Source: Lacinutrix sp. (GTDB taxonomy: Bacteria; Bacteroidota; Bacteroidia; Flavobacteriales; Flavobacteriaceae). Taken from it: 64,000 bases of DNA. Positions within the stretch are counted from its first letter, which is position 1. Each line of letters opens with the position of its first letter. A model generated the notes under the pieces. The model was not told where the DNA came from. It was given only the letters and a program-made list of their open reading frames with translations, and ran no database searches. Positions 37,469-47,661 of this stretch are shown here, piece by piece. A program made the position numbers and the translations under genes. The DNA is taken from NCBI RefSeq assembly GCF_029238095.1, contig NZ_JAQWGS010000005.1:1-64000 (forward strand). The letters are read 5' to 3'.

Positions 37469-40400
37469 ATGATACAAGCAACACCTTACAAGCCAAAATA
37501 TAAAGTTAGAATAGTAACAGCAGCAGCATTGTTCGATGGTCACGATGCATCAATAAATATCATGCGTCGTATTATACAATCCACAGGAGTTGAGGTAATA
37601 CACTTAGGTCATGATAGAAGTGTAGACGAGGTTGTAAATACAGCCATTCAAGAAGATGCAAATGCCATTTGTTTAACTTCTTATCAAGGTGGCCACAACG
37701 AGTATTTTAAATACATGCACGATTTACTAAAGGAACGTGGAGCAGGACATATTAAAATCTTCGGTGGAGGAGGAGGTGTTATTTTACCTTCAGAAATAAA
37801 AGAGTTAATGGCTTATGGTATTTCACGAATTTACTCGCCAGACGATGGTCGTGAAATGGGTTTACAAGGCATGATTAATGATTTAGTTCAACAATCAGAT
37901 TTTGCTATTGGAGATCAATTAAGTAACGAAGTAGAACTGCTTCCTACAAAAAATGCAAAAGCGATAGCGAGAGTTATTTCTTCAGCCGAAAACTTTCCAG
38001 AAGTAGCAAAAGGTGCTTTAGAAGCCATTCATTTAAAAAACACAACTTCTAAAACACCAGTTTTAGGTATTACAGGAACTGGAGGTGCAGGAAAATCATC
38101 TTTAGTAGATGAGTTGGTGCGTAGGTTTTTAATAGATTTTCCAGACAAAACTATTGGCTTAGTGTCTGTAGATCCATCAAAACGTAAAACAGGAGGCGCA
38201 CTTTTGGGAGATAGAATACGTATGAATGCCATAAACTCATCACGAGTTTACATGCGAAGTCTAGCAACACGCCAAAGTAATTTAGCATTATCAAAATATG
38301 TAAATGAAGCTATTGAGGTTTTAAAAGCTGCGGAATACGATTTAATAATTCTTGAAACCTCAGGAATAGGACAAAGTGATACAGAAATTATAGAGCACAG
38401 TGATGTTGCTTTATATGTTATGACTCCAGAATTTGGTGCAGCAACACAGTTAGAAAAAATCGATATGCTTGATTTTGCAGATTTGGTTGCTATTAATAAA
38501 TTCGATAAACGCGGTTCTTTAGATGCTTTGCGCGATGTGAAAAAACAGTACATGCGCAACAATAACCTTTGGGATATACCACAAGATCAATTACCAGTTT
38601 ATGGTACAATAGCCTCTCAATTTAACGATCCAGGCATGAATACGCTTTATAAAGCAATAATGGATAAATTAGTTGATAAAGCAGATAGCGATTTAAAATC
38701 TACTTTCGAAATTTCTGCAGAAATGAGTGAAAAGATTTTTGTTATTCCACCTAACAGAACACGTTACCTTTCTGAAATTGCCGAAAGCAATCGTTCATAC
38801 GATAAAACGGCATCAACTCAAGTAGAGGTCGCTCAAAAATTATACGGAATCTATAAAACATTAGAATCTGTTTTAGATGCAACTCCAGAATTAGATAAAG
38901 CAGGTATTGCATCAGACACTGTTAAAGCTAATGTTGAAAACAAGGATTTTGTTAGATTATTAGTTTCAGAATTCGACCGTGTAAAATTAAACTTAGATCC
39001 ATATAATTGGGAAGTTATTACGGGTTGGGCAGAAACAGTAGATAAATATAAAAATCCAATCTATACTTTTAAAGTAAGAGACAAAGAAATTAAAATAGAA
39101 ACACATACCAAATCCTTATCACAAACAGATATTCCAAAAGTAGCGTTACCAAAATACCAAGCTTGGGGAGATATTTTAAAGTGGTGTTTACAAGAAAATG
39201 TGCCAGGAGAATTCCCGTACACTTCAGGATTGTATCCTTTTAAAAGAACAGGAGAAGATCCTGCAAGAATGTTTGCAGGAGAAGGTGGTCCAGAACGTAC
39301 TAACAGACGTTTTCATTACGTAAGTGCAGGATTGCCAGCAAAACGTTTGTCTACTGCTTTCGATAGTGTCACACTTTATGGTAACGATCCAGATTTACGA
39401 CCAGATATTTACGGAAAAATAGGAAATGCAGGCGTTTCCATTTGCTGTTTAGACGATGCCAAAAAACTGTATTCTGGTTTCGATTTAGCAAGTGCAATGA
39501 CCTCTGTAAGTATGACTATTAATGGTCCTGCGCCTATGTTGTTAGGCTTTTTTATGAATGCTGCCATAGACCAGCAATGTGAAATCTACATTAAAGAAAA
39601 CGGATTAGAAAAAGAAGTAAAATCTAAAATTGCGAAACTCTATAAAGATAAAGAAAGACCAAGTTATAATGGTGATTTACCAGAAGGTAACAATGGTTTA
39701 GGTTTAATGCTTTTAGGAGTTACAGGTGATCAGGTTTTACCAACAGATGTGTATGCCGAAATTAAAAAGAATACTATCGCGCAAGTTAGAGGAACGGTTC
39801 AAGCAGATATTTTAAAAGAAGATCAAGCACAAAACACGTGTATTTTTTCTACAGAATTTGCCTTAAGATTAATGGGTGACGTGCAAGAATATTTTATAGA
39901 AAATAATGTTCGTAATTTTTATTCGGTTTCAATTTCTGGATACCATATTGCTGAAGCAGGAGCAAATCCAATTACGCAATTAGCTTTAACTTTATCTAAT
40001 GGTTTCACTTACGTGGAATACTATTTAAGTCGAGGCATGGATATTAATAAGTTTGGACCAAACTTATCGTTCTTTTTTTCTAATGGTATCGATCCAGAAT
40101 ATTCTGTAATTGGTCGTGTGGCTCGTAAAATATGGTCTAAAGCTTTAAAGCATAAATATGGTGCAAATGCAAGAGCACAAATGTTGAAATATCATATTCA
40201 AACTTCAGGGAGAAGTTTACATGCTCAAGAAATCGATTTTAACGATATTCGTACAACACTTCAAGCCTTGTATGCTATTTACGATAATTGTAATTCTTTG
40301 CATACCAATGCCTACGATGAAGCGATTACAACACCTACAGAAGAATCTGTACGTCGCGCTATGGCAATACAGTTAATTATAAATAAAGAATTAGGATTAG

Positions 40401-40882
40401 CTAAAAACGAAAATCCTATTCAAGGTTCTTTTATTATTGAAGAATTAACAGATTTAGTAGAAGATGCTGTATTACAAGAATTTGATCGTATTACGGAACG
40501 TGTAGGTGTTTTAGGTGCTATGGAAACCATGTATCAACGTTCTAAAATCCAGGAAGAAAGCTTGTATTATGAAACTTTAAAACATAATGGTGATTTTCCA
40601 ATAATTGGTGTCAATACCTTTTTAAGTTCTAAAGGTTCTCCAACAGTTATTCCTAAAGAAGTGATTAGAGCAACCGAAGAAGAAAAGCAATTTCAAATTA
40701 AAACTTTAGAGCATCTTCATAAAGCAAACGATACTAAAGCCATGTTGAAAGCACTGCAACAAAAAGCCATTAATAACGAAAACATTTTTGAAGCCTTAAT
40801 GGAGGTTTGTAAAGTATGCTCGTTGGGAGAAATTACTGCTTCTTTATTTGAAGTAGGAGGACAGTATAGACGTAACATGTAG
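37469..40882 (+). CDS. icmF: Fused isobutyryl-CoA (methylmalonyl-CoA type) mutase
   Basis: 1137 residues joining three parts: an N-terminal B12-binding domain ([15 protein letters not shown], the DxHxxG-type lower-ligand loop), a MeaB-like G-protein chaperone (Walker [10 protein letters not shown] at ~200-212, then [14 protein letters not shown]) and the B12-dependent mutase barrel ([32 protein letters not shown]). Such IcmF proteins rearrange isobutyryl-CoA and n-butyryl-CoA; some act on other acyl-CoAs. I chose ATG at 37469 ([16 protein letters not shown]); an in-frame GTG at 37412 would add 19 atypical residues. Terminator at 40911-40956. The cell must obtain cobalamin. Confidence 0.93.
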   Translation: MIQATPYKPKYKVRIVTAAALFDGHDASINIMRRIIQSTGVEVIHLGHDRSVDEVVNTAIQEDANAICLTSYQGGHNEYFKYMHDLLKERGAGHIKIFGGGGGVILPSEIKELMAYGISRIYSPDDGREMGLQGMINDLVQQSDFAIGDQLSNEVELLPTKNAKAIARVISSAENFPEVAKGALEAIHLKNTTSKTPVLGITGTGGAGKSSLVDELVRRFLIDFPDKTIGLVSVDPSKRKTGGALLGDRIRMNAINSSRVYMRSLATRQSNLALSKYVNEAIEVLKAAEYDLIILETSGIGQSDTEIIEHSDVALYVMTPEFGAATQLEKIDMLDFADLVAINKFDKRGSLDALRDVKKQYMRNNNLWDIPQDQLPVYGTIASQFNDPGMNTLYKAIMDKLVDKADSDLKSTFEISAEMSEKIFVIPPNRTRYLSEIAESNRSYDKTASTQVEVAQKLYGIYKTLESVLDATPELDKAGIASDTVKANVENKDFVRLLVSEFDRVKLNLDPYNWEVITGWAETVDKYKNPIYTFKVRDKEIKIETHTKSLSQTDIPKVALPKYQAWGDILKWCLQENVPGEFPYTSGLYPFKRTGEDPARMFAGEGGPERTNRRFHYVSAGLPAKRLSTAFDSVTLYGNDPDLRPDIYGKIGNAGVSICCLDDAKKLYSGFDLASAMTSVSMTINGPAPMLLGFFMNAAIDQQCEIYIKENGLEKEVKSKIAKLYKDKERPSYNGDLPEGNNGLGLMLLGVTGDQVLPTDVYAEIKKNTIAQVRGTVQADILKEDQAQNTCIFSTEFALRLMGDVQEYFIENNVRNFYSVSISGYHIAEAGANPITQLALTLSNGFTYVEYYLSRGMDINKFGPNLSFFFSNGIDPEYSVIGRVARKIWSKALKHKYGANARAQMLKYHIQTSGRSLHAQEIDFNDIRTTLQALYAIYDNCNSLHTNAYDEAITTPTEESVRRAMAIQLIINKELGLAKNENPIQGSFIIEELTDLVEDAVLQEFDRITERVGVLGAMETMYQRSKIQEESLYYETLKHNGDFPIIGVNTFLSSKGSPTVIPKEVIRATEEEKQFQIKTLEHLHKANDTKAMLKALQQKAINNENIFEALMEVCKVCSLGEITASLFEVGGQYRRNM

Positions 40883-40910
40883 ATAAATTTTATTTTATAA
40901 AAGTTATATG

Positions 40911-40956
40911 AATCGCTTATTCCGACTGTAATTCTGGATAAGCGATTTGTTTCTTA
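40911..40956 (+). terminator. Terminator after icmF
   Basis: Long stem AATCGCTTAT / ATAAGCGATT, extended by TCC/GGA, then TTGTTTCTT. Confidence 0.78.
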
Positions 40957-41019
40957 TAACATTTTAATCTTTTTGAATTACCATTTATATAGTAATAGTT
41001 GGTTTAAAGCTTTTTAAAC

Positions 41020-41054
41020 ACGACAAAAAGTAGTATATTTACGTAAAGTGTCGT
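41020..41054 (+). promoter_or_regulatory. Promoter with flanking dyad, Xre-RES operon
   Basis: Perfect inverted repeat ACGACA (41020-41025) / TGTCGT (41049-41054), spaced by 23 bases, brackets a TATATTTA -7-like box and ends 5 bases before the antitoxin ATG. A plausible autorepression operator, as is common for Xre antitoxins. Confidence 0.5.
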
Positions 41055-41058
41055 TATT

Positions 41059-41562
41059 ATGAAACAATACAAACAAGATAGTGGTATTCAAAATTTAGTA
41101 AACGCGCCAGAAGCATTCTACGGTTTAGATAATAAATACGATAGAATTATAAGCGTTTTAGGTGGTAGCTCTAGTCTTTCTCAAGATATTAATAGCGATT
41201 TCGATCTTATTCAAATTACAAGAAAAGGTTTGCCAAAATCGGCAGTTTTAACCTTAAGTAAACTGTTAGGTATTTCAATGGAACACATGAGCGATTTAAT
41301 TCATGTGTCGCATCGTACACTACAGCGTAAAAGCGATACCGATTTATTAAATGTATACAGTACAGAGCAAATTTTAGAGATTGCACAAGTGGTTTCTCGT
41401 GGTATTGAGGTTCTTGGAACACTAGAAAACTTTACCTCTTGGTTACACAGCGATATTCGCGTATTAAATTATAATAAACCTATTAGTTTGCTAGACACAA
41501 GCTTTGGTACTACTTTAATTTTAGATGTTTTAGGTCGTATAGAATTTGGTGTTTATTCTTAA
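41059..41562 (+). CDS. Xre/ParS-type antitoxin of a RES toxin
   Basis: 167 residues. An N-terminal extension is followed by a degenerate helix-turn-helix region (SAVLTLSKLLGISMEHMSDLIHVSHRTLQRK) and the C-terminal DUF2384/MbcA-ParS domain (TEQILEIAQVVSRGIEVLG, then FTSWLHSDIRVLNYNKPISLLDT). This domain blocks the paired RES toxin. The toxin gene begins 3 bases after the stop. The upstream dyad suggests autoregulation. Confidence 0.92.
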   Translation: MKQYKQDSGIQNLVNAPEAFYGLDNKYDRIISVLGGSSSLSQDINSDFDLIQITRKGLPKSAVLTLSKLLGISMEHMSDLIHVSHRTLQRKSDTDLLNVYSTEQILEIAQVVSRGIEVLGTLENFTSWLHSDIRVLNYNKPISLLDTSFGTTLILDVLGRIEFGVYS

Positions 41563-41565
41563 AGT

Positions 41566-42036
41566 ATGAGAGTCTTTAGGATAGCAAAAAAACAATATCT
41601 AAAAGATTTGTCTGGAGAAGGTTCTCGATTGTTTGGTGGACGATGGAATAAAAAGGGTATGGCTATGCTTTACTTTTCCGATAGCTTATCTACTAGTCTT
41701 CTTGAGGTTTTAGTACATATGGATTTTAAACACTTAACTAACGATTTTGGTTATATTGAAATCGAAATACCAGATGCTTTAATTGATACTAGGTTAAAAT
41801 TGAAAAACTTAGATGAAAATTGGAGAGACAATCCGCCAAAAAGTAGCACGATTACATTAGGAACGGAATTTATTAAAACTAATAAGAAATTAGCTTTAAA
41901 AGTACCATGTGCTATTTTGCCAATGGCAAGTAATATTCTAATAAATCCTAGACATAAAGATATAGCCAAACTTAAAATTATTAAGGTTGCAGATTTGGAT
42001 ATTGATAGCCGTTTAGTCTTATCTACAGGTCTTTAA
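41566..42036 (+). CDS. RES domain toxin (predicted NAD+-degrading)
   Basis: 156 residues. RES-family toxins such as MbcT break down NAD+ and stop growth when freed from the antitoxin. The invariant Arg/Tyr/Glu set fits here as Arg26 in GGRWN, Tyr36 in AMLYFSD and Glu47 in LLEVLVH. The family core runs through residues ~20-140. Coupled to the antitoxin gene by a 3-base gap. The stop overlaps the convergent lipoprotein gene by 4 bases. Activity is inferred from the family. Confidence 0.92.
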   Translation: MRVFRIAKKQYLKDLSGEGSRLFGGRWNKKGMAMLYFSDSLSTSLLEVLVHMDFKHLTNDFGYIEIEIPDALIDTRLKLKNLDENWRDNPPKSSTITLGTEFIKTNKKLALKVPCAILPMASNILINPRHKDIAKLKIIKVADLDIDSRLVLSTGL

Positions 42037-42641
42037 TTTTTTATTCTTCTCCATTTCTTTTTCATTAAGGCTGCGTTTGCTTCCGAAAATGAGTCTTCAC
42101 CATAATATAAATAATAATTCCCATTAGGTTTAATTGCTAAAAATGAAGAACAGTTTTTGTTTTTTTTAAAGATTATATTTTTAAAAAAACCTTTATCAAG
42201 AATCCAATCTTTTTGCTCATTTAGATAATAACTTTGGAAGAAAGTGGGAGAGAAAATTAAAAAACTTTCTACGTTATGTAATTCAGATAATTTGCTATTC
42301 TGGGATTTTATATTTTTAAGTACAGTAGCATAGTCACCTATTTTTTCAATTATACAGTTATCGCCAGACTGTAAATATTTTATAAATATAGTTTTACTAA
42401 AATCTATTTTATGTTTTGATTTTTCTTGAAGTTTTTCTTTAATTAATTTTAAGTCTTCGGTATCAAAATAGCCATAAAACTCCTCAATAGATTTCTTATA
42501 AGCACTATTATATGTGCTATTTATATTATTAACATACCTATTCTTATCAAGTTTATTTGTAGAATTATCATCCTTATTTTTTGATGAAGAACAGTTAAAG
42601 AAAATAAAAATGACTATTAAATAAACTAGAATATTTTTCAT
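42033..42641 (-). CDS. Putative lipoprotein, unknown
   Basis: 202 residues. Lipoprotein signal (VYLIVIFIFFNC), then a Ser/Lys/Asn linker and a mixed domain with GNCIIEK-like and LAIKPNGNYYLYYGEDSFSEA segments. No family recognised. Lies 18 bases downstream of the MFS gene on the same strand, so cotranscription is possible. Base composition more AT-rich than neighbours, possibly accessory. Confidence 0.7.
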   Translation of the reverse strand: MKNILVYLIVIFIFFNCSSSKNKDDNSTNKLDKNRYVNNINSTYNSAYKKSIEEFYGYFDTEDLKLIKEKLQEKSKHKIDFSKTIFIKYLQSGDNCIIEKIGDYATVLKNIKSQNSKLSELHNVESFLIFSPTFFQSYYLNEQKDWILDKGFFKNIIFKKNKNCSSFLAIKPNGNYYLYYGEDSFSEANAALMKKKWRRIKN

Positions 42642-42659
42642 TTCAATTATTAAAATTAA

Positions 42660-43865
42660 TTAGCGTAAATTCTTCTTCATATATACCTTCAATATAAATA
42701 ATAAAAGTACACATAAAACAGCTAATCCGGTCATAATTGACCAAGTGTTATCGAAACCTAAGCGCTCTGCTAATTGCAAGCCAGCGTTATGGCCAAAAAT
42801 ACTTCCTATCGAAAATGCTATAGCATACATAGCCATAAACTCGCCTTGATTACCACGTTTTGCACGATCTAAAGCAAAACCATGAGCAAATGGGAACGCA
42901 ATCATTTCTCCTATTGTCATTAATAACATTCCAATAATTAATATTCCAGACCAATGTGTAATATTTAGAACAATCAAGCTTAATCCAACTAAAAAGGCAC
43001 CAAAAAGTATTAAGCTTACTTTCGTGTTTTTTGTGCGTTCTAACCATTTAATTAGAGGCATTTCAAAAAGAAAAATAAACAATCCATTACCACCAAGTAG
43101 TAATCCAATTTGTAATTCTGTTAATTCATGTGTTTCTCTGTAGTAAATAGGCATAACAGAAAAATATTGGAAGAACACTATAGCAAAAAGAATCATGGCC
43201 ATAAAAAATATTAGAAAAGGAGTGTCTTTATAGGCAGACTCAGGTTTTTCGATTTTTATCTCATCTTGTATTTTTGCTTTTTTTGGATGTAATACAATAA
43301 GTAAAACAAGTGTAGCTAAGATACAAGTGATACCATCTACCCAAAATAAACCTGAGTAGTTAAGATGCATAATTATTAATCCACCAATAGCAGGTCCAGC
43401 AGAAAAACCTAGATTAATTGCTAAACGAATAAGTGTAACACTACGTGTTTTATTTTCTGATTTACTATAAGCACTCATAGCTACAAAAGATGCAGGTCTA
43501 AACATATCTGCCACACACATGGTGAAAAAAATACCTAAACAAAGCGATTTAAAGGTTGTGAGATATTGTAATCCAATAAAAAGAAAGCCAGTTGCTAGAA
43601 GGCTAAATACCATTATTTTGTAATAGCCAATACTATCTGTTAATTTGCCGCCAAGCCATGTGCCAACTAAAGAACCTAAACCAAAACAAGACATAATCCA
43701 ACCTACATTACCCATTGAGATTTCTAAATCTTCGGTTAAGTATATTGATAAAAAAGGAATAACCATTGTACCTGCACGATTAATTAAAGTAATTAATGCA
43801 AGCCACCATATTTCTGTAGAGAGACCAGAAAAGGAATCGATGTAATTAGTGTAAAGTTTTTTCAT
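42660..43865 (-). CDS. Major facilitator superfamily transporter
   Basis: 401 residues with about twelve membrane helices. The inter-helix motif GTWLGGKLTDSIG (loop 2-3, the GxLaDrxG-type signature) and the repeat loop after helix 8 (LIKWLERTKNTKV) are typical. Resembles MdtH-like drug exporters, but the substrate cannot be given. Starts MKKLYTNYIDSFSGLSTEIW. Confidence 0.9.
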   Translation of the reverse strand: MKKLYTNYIDSFSGLSTEIWWLALITLINRAGTMVIPFLSIYLTEDLEISMGNVGWIMSCFGLGSLVGTWLGGKLTDSIGYYKIMVFSLLATGFLFIGLQYLTTFKSLCLGIFFTMCVADMFRPASFVAMSAYSKSENKTRSVTLIRLAINLGFSAGPAIGGLIIMHLNYSGLFWVDGITCILATLVLLIVLHPKKAKIQDEIKIEKPESAYKDTPFLIFFMAMILFAIVFFQYFSVMPIYYRETHELTELQIGLLLGGNGLFIFLFEMPLIKWLERTKNTKVSLILFGAFLVGLSLIVLNITHWSGILIIGMLLMTIGEMIAFPFAHGFALDRAKRGNQGEFMAMYAIAFSIGSIFGHNAGLQLAERLGFDNTWSIMTGLAVLCVLLLFILKVYMKKNLR

Positions 43866-43938
43866 GGTTTGTTTGGTTTGGTGTTATTTCATTCAAGTTG
43901 GATTTTTAAACATGGTTTTTAAATAAGTATGTTATTTA

Positions 43939-43988
43939 ATGGCGATTATCGCCAAATAAAAAGTCCAACTGCAGAGTTGGACTTTTAA
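43939..43988. terminator. Orphan terminator-like hairpins between divergent genes
   Basis: The 301 bases between the MFS gene and DUF1684 hold no coding frame I trust. They contain TGGCGAT / ATCGCCA (43939-43953) and a strong AAAAGTCCAACT / AGTTGGACTTTT hairpin (43959-43986). A terminator between divergently transcribed genes has no obvious gene to end, which hints at a small unlisted transcript on either strand. Confidence 0.5.
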
Positions 43989-44135
43989 TATTGTATAAAT
44001 TGATATTTAAATCATCATAAAATATAATAAGCCCACATTGTATTTCTACAAGAGGTCTGTTGCTTAAAATATGTAATGACTGTATTCATTTTTAATTTTT
44101 GATAGTATAAAACTAAACAAAAAAATTTTAAGTTG

Positions 44136-44143
44136 TACTTTTG
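44136..44143 (+). promoter_or_regulatory. -7 element upstream of the DUF1684 gene
   Basis: TACTTTTG, matching the TAnnTTTG consensus, 23 bases before the ATG; no clear TTG at the -33 position. Confidence 0.45.
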
Positions 44144-44166
44144 AAAAGAAAAAAGTCAATTTTATT

Positions 44167-44772
44167 ATGAGAAAAATCATGTTACTTTCTTTTCTGTTTA
44201 CAATGATTTTAGGTTGTGCACAAGATAAAAAACCGCTTTTGGGAGACACAGCATACCAAAAAGAACAGAATGCTAAATTTAAAGATGCTGCAACATCGCC
44301 TTTAACAGAAAAAGACAGAAAAACATTTAGTGCTCTAGAATTTTTTAAATTTGATTCTACTTACGTAGTTACCGCAAATTTTAAAAGAACTCCTAACGAA
44401 GCACCTTTCGAAATGCCCACGACTACAGAAAGAAAACCAATGTATGTTAAGTATGGAGAACTAACTTTTGTGCTAAAAAACAAAGCTTGTAAATTAAATA
44501 TCTACCAAGATATTGAACTCGTAAAAAAAGAAGGCTTTAAAGACCATCTGTTTCTACCTTTTATAGACGAAACCAATGGCGAAGACAGTTATGGTGGTGG
44601 ACGCTATTTAGATACTAGTTTACCAGAAGGCAGCACTATGGTTTTAAATTTTAATGAAGCTTATAATCCTTACTGTGCCTACAATCCAAGATATTCTTGT
44701 CCAGTAGTACCTCTTGAGAATTCTTTAGATTTAAGAATTGAAGCTGGTGTTAAGATGTTTACTAAACATTAA
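44167..44772 (+). CDS. DUF1684 lipoprotein
   Basis: 201 residues with a lipoprotein signal (LFTMILGC). The DUF1684 core is clear: FKDAATSPLTEKDRKTFSAL, FFKFDSTYVV, FVDETNGEDSYGGGRYLD-like segment (here LPFIDETNGEDSYGGGRY) and FNEAYNPYCAYNPRYSCPV. The conserved Tyr/Cys-rich C-terminal part suggests metal or ligand binding; the reaction is not known. Single gene; only a weak hairpin follows. Confidence 0.9.
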   Translation: MRKIMLLSFLFTMILGCAQDKKPLLGDTAYQKEQNAKFKDAATSPLTEKDRKTFSALEFFKFDSTYVVTANFKRTPNEAPFEMPTTTERKPMYVKYGELTFVLKNKACKLNIYQDIELVKKEGFKDHLFLPFIDETNGEDSYGGGRYLDTSLPEGSTMVLNFNEAYNPYCAYNPRYSCPVVPLENSLDLRIEAGVKMFTKH

Positions 44773-44825
44773 AGCGCCTAACAAGAGTATTAGACGCCAT
44801 AATTATTTAGTCCCTAAAAACTAAC

Positions 44826-46511
44826 TTAATTTTTAATAATACGTTTAGATAATTTTCCAATATCTGTTTGTATTTGCAATAAATACATACCTTGTTGTAG
44901 ATTAGATATGTTTACTTTTTCAAACTGATTTTGTAATTGCATTACTATTTTTCCATTAATATCTATTAGAGTGATCGCTTTTATTTGAATATTATTAGGT
45001 GTTTTAATATTTATATAATCTGAAGTAGGAATTGGATAAATGTTAACTTCAGAAAGTGTTTCTGTTTCAACACCTAATGTTCCGTCAATTTCAAATAATT
45101 TCCTATCGTATAAAGACCAAGTGCCATCTGCATTTTGTACACGAATATGCAGATAATGGTCACCTTGAGCGATATTTCCAGGAGTTGGAATTACGAGGTT
45201 TTCATTTAAATCATCTCCAGAAACAGAAAGCGCTGAAGCATTCCCAAAACCAGGATCGATATCTATAAAATATTCGGCAGTTATTATAGAAGCTGAATTA
45301 GTTAAAGGAATATCTGATACTCTAAAAGTTTTATTATCATACATGCTCCAAGTATTATCACTGTTTTTAACACGTAAAAACATACGATGTGTACCAATAG
45401 GTAAACTTGTGGTTGGAATACTAAAGTTTTCATCTAAAGAAGCAACATCAGCAACATCTATAATTGTTCCATTGCCCAAACCAGGATCTGTGTTAAAATA
45501 ATACTCAGCCTCCACAATATCTGACAGATTCGTAGTTGGCACATCCGAAACTCTAAAGGTTTTATGGTCGTACATACTCCATTTGTTGTTACTGTTTTTT
45601 ACACGTAAAAACATTCTGTGTGTACCAATAGGTAAACTACTAGTAGGTATACTAAAGTTTTCATCTAAAGAGGCTACATCAGCAACATCAATGTTTGTAT
45701 CATTACCTATGCCAGGATCTGTATTAAAATAGTATTCAGCCTCCACAATATCTGATAGATTTGTTGTTGGTACATCTGAAACTCTAAAGGTTTTGTAGTC
45801 GTACATACTCCATTTGTTGTTGCTGTTTTTTACACGTAAAAACATGCGATGTGTGCCAATAGGTAAGCTTGTTATTGGAATACTGAAATTTTCATTTAAT
45901 AAATCCACATCAGCAACATCAATGTTTGTACCATTACCTATGCCAGGATCTGTATTAAAATAGTATTCAGCATCTGTAATATCTGCTAAATTAGTATCTG
46001 GCACATCTTGGATTCTAAAGGTTTTATAGTCATACATACTCCATTGGTTATTACTATTTTTCACACGTAAAAACAGACGATGTGTGCCAATAGGTAAACT
46101 GGTGGTTGGAATGCTAAAGGTTTCATTTAAAGAAGCTACATCTGCAACATCTATATTAGTCCCATTTCCCAAACCAGGATCTGTATTGAAATAATATTCG
46201 GCTTCAACAATATCGTCTAGATTTATTGTTGGAACATCGTAAATCCTGAAGGTCTTATAAGTGTACATAGTTGTTAAGCCAGTTACATTTACAACTCTCA
46301 TAAATAATCTATGTGTTCCTTGAGATAATCCAGTAGTTGGAATATTAAAGTTTTGATTTAACAATTCTACATCTGGATCAATATCAATAGATACTCCATT
46401 TCCAATGCCAGGATCTGTATCAAAAAAATATTCTAAACTAGAAATGTCCGATTGAGCTAACGTTACACCAACACAAAAGCAGCCTATTAAAAAGGTATAT
46501 AAAGCTTTCAT
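44826..46511 (-). CDS. T9SS type A protein with six 77-residue repeats
   Basis: 561 residues: signal peptide (to VTLAQ), then six tandem units of about 77 residues (each with an EYYFNTDPG[I/L]GN start, a SIPTTSLPIGTHR middle and a WSMYDYKTFRVSDVP end), then a type A sorting tail (VNIYPIPTSDYINI ... KRIIKN). Units are spaced 231 bases. Each unit looks like a beta-sandwich with an Asp/Asn-rich NTDPG turn that could bind calcium. The product is exported by T9SS to the surface or medium. Lies 13 bases downstream of the beta-helix gene, so they probably act together. Confidence 0.9.
   Translation of the reverse strand: MKALYTFLIGCFCVGVTLAQSDISSLEYFFDTDPGIGNGVSIDIDPDVELLNQNFNIPTTGLSQGTHRLFMRVVNVTGLTTMYTYKTFRIYDVPTINLDDIVEAEYYFNTDPGLGNGTNIDVADVASLNETFSIPTTSLPIGTHRLFLRVKNSNNQWSMYDYKTFRIQDVPDTNLADITDAEYYFNTDPGIGNGTNIDVADVDLLNENFSIPITSLPIGTHRMFLRVKNSNNKWSMYDYKTFRVSDVPTTNLSDIVEAEYYFNTDPGIGNDTNIDVADVASLDENFSIPTSSLPIGTHRMFLRVKNSNNKWSMYDHKTFRVSDVPTTNLSDIVEAEYYFNTDPGLGNGTIIDVADVASLDENFSIPTTSLPIGTHRMFLRVKNSDNTWSMYDNKTFRVSDIPLTNSASIITAEYFIDIDPGFGNASALSVSGDDLNENLVIPTPGNIAQGDHYLHIRVQNADGTWSLYDRKLFEIDGTLGVETETLSEVNIYPIPTSDYINIKTPNNIQIKAITLIDINGKIVMQLQNQFEKVNISNLQQGMYLLQIQTDIGKLSKRIIKN
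45110..46450 (-). repeat. Six tandem 231-bp repeats in the T9SS gene
   Basis: The marker CCAGGATC starts at 45250, 45481, 45712, 45943, 46174 and 46408: five steps of 231, 231, 231, 231 and 234 bases. The middle units (2-5) are most alike, indicating recent expansion by unequal recombination. Confidence 0.88.
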
Positions 46512-46524
46512 AATTTTGATGTTT

Positions 46525-47580
46525 TTAGTTAGTTTTATTAGCGTTTGCCTTTAAGTTTACATTTAAGTTAGAACCTGCTGGAACCATATTATTACTTATT
46601 GTCATTTCGGTTAAATACGGTAATTCTGTTGGGTAACCTCTCATATCAAAATCGTAATAGCCATTATAAATACCAACATCATTTCCATCTGTTCCAGCAT
46701 CATTTCCAGCAGAACTTGCGCCTAAATTATAGTCATTATCTGCAGCCCAATATGGATTGTTTGCAGGAATATTTGCAAAAAATGGATTTTGATTATCTAA
46801 ATTACCTGTGCCATTTAAAGCTGTAATAGTTGGTGTTCCATAATGGTAGGTTAAAGAATTGTTGTGTATTATTGGGTTTCCTCCATTTTGGTCCACTTGA
46901 GTCATTGCGTTACTAGTAAATAGCCAAATATTATTTTGACATACCAGATTATTTGGTGCGAAAAATAAAGTATAAGCTGAAAATGCTTGATCTCCAATTA
47001 TTACATTATTATTAAAAATTGTGGTATCATTAAAATATTGTAGTGCATTCTGTGCTAAATTTTGAATAAGGTTATTTGTAATAGTTATGTTTGTACTATT
47101 AGTAGGCGTTCCATTTAAGACTATTAGATTTCTAATAACATTACCTCTAAATGTAATATCTGCATTACCTCCAGAAGAAGCGTAAACACCACTTGAAATA
47201 AAGTTATCTTCTACTAACAAATCTGTAACACTATTTCCTGCTGAAATCGTACCAACAACATTAATTCCTGAAATTTTAACATTACTGGCACTCACAATAA
47301 TATTTCCAGTAGTTGTTGATTCACCATTATTAAGTTCTGGTGCATAACCCATACCCAGAACAGTAACAGATTTGTTTATGGTTATGTTTCCATAAGAACC
47401 ACTTGAAGGTTGTATTAGAATTGTATCTCCATTAGATGCTCCAGCAATTGCTGATGCAAATGTTGTATAGACTTGTGAAGGCGAATCGTCTATAAAAACA
47501 TTTCGATCTACAATTAATGTGTTTTGTGCATTTGTAAAGCTTACAACAAGTAAGGCAATACCTAAAATAAATTTTTTCAT
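46525..47580 (-). CDS. Secreted right-handed beta-helix protein
   Basis: 351 residues; signal peptide ends SFTNAQ. Central part shows repeated short beta strands with Asn ladders (NITINKSVTVLG, ADITFRGNVIRNL, NITITNNLIQNLAQNALQ, CQNNIWLF), typical of parallel beta-helix (pectate-lyase-like) folds, starting with a FASAIAGASNGDTILIQP cap. No catalytic motif seen, so an enzyme role is not claimed. There is no T9SS tail; the C-terminus (NVNLKANAN) instead ends in the Asn-rich segment that precedes the next gene. Operonic with the 77-residue-repeat protein. Confidence 0.85.
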   Translation of the reverse strand: MKKFILGIALLVVSFTNAQNTLIVDRNVFIDDSPSQVYTTFASAIAGASNGDTILIQPSSGSYGNITINKSVTVLGMGYAPELNNGESTTTGNIIVSASNVKISGINVVGTISAGNSVTDLLVEDNFISSGVYASSGGNADITFRGNVIRNLIVLNGTPTNSTNITITNNLIQNLAQNALQYFNDTTIFNNNVIIGDQAFSAYTLFFAPNNLVCQNNIWLFTSNAMTQVDQNGGNPIIHNNSLTYHYGTPTITALNGTGNLDNQNPFFANIPANNPYWAADNDYNLGASSAGNDAGTDGNDVGIYNGYYDFDMRGYPTELPYLTEMTISNNMVPAGSNLNVNLKANANKTN

Positions 47581-47661
47581 GATAATTAAGTTTTTATGAT
47601 TAATAAAATCAAAATTCTTAATTACTTGAGAGTTATACTATACGTAGAACGTCGTATATTT

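Noticed and set aside
45110..46450. CRISPR array (regular repeats)
   Set aside because: 231-base period, in frame and coding, no short spacers: protein repeats.
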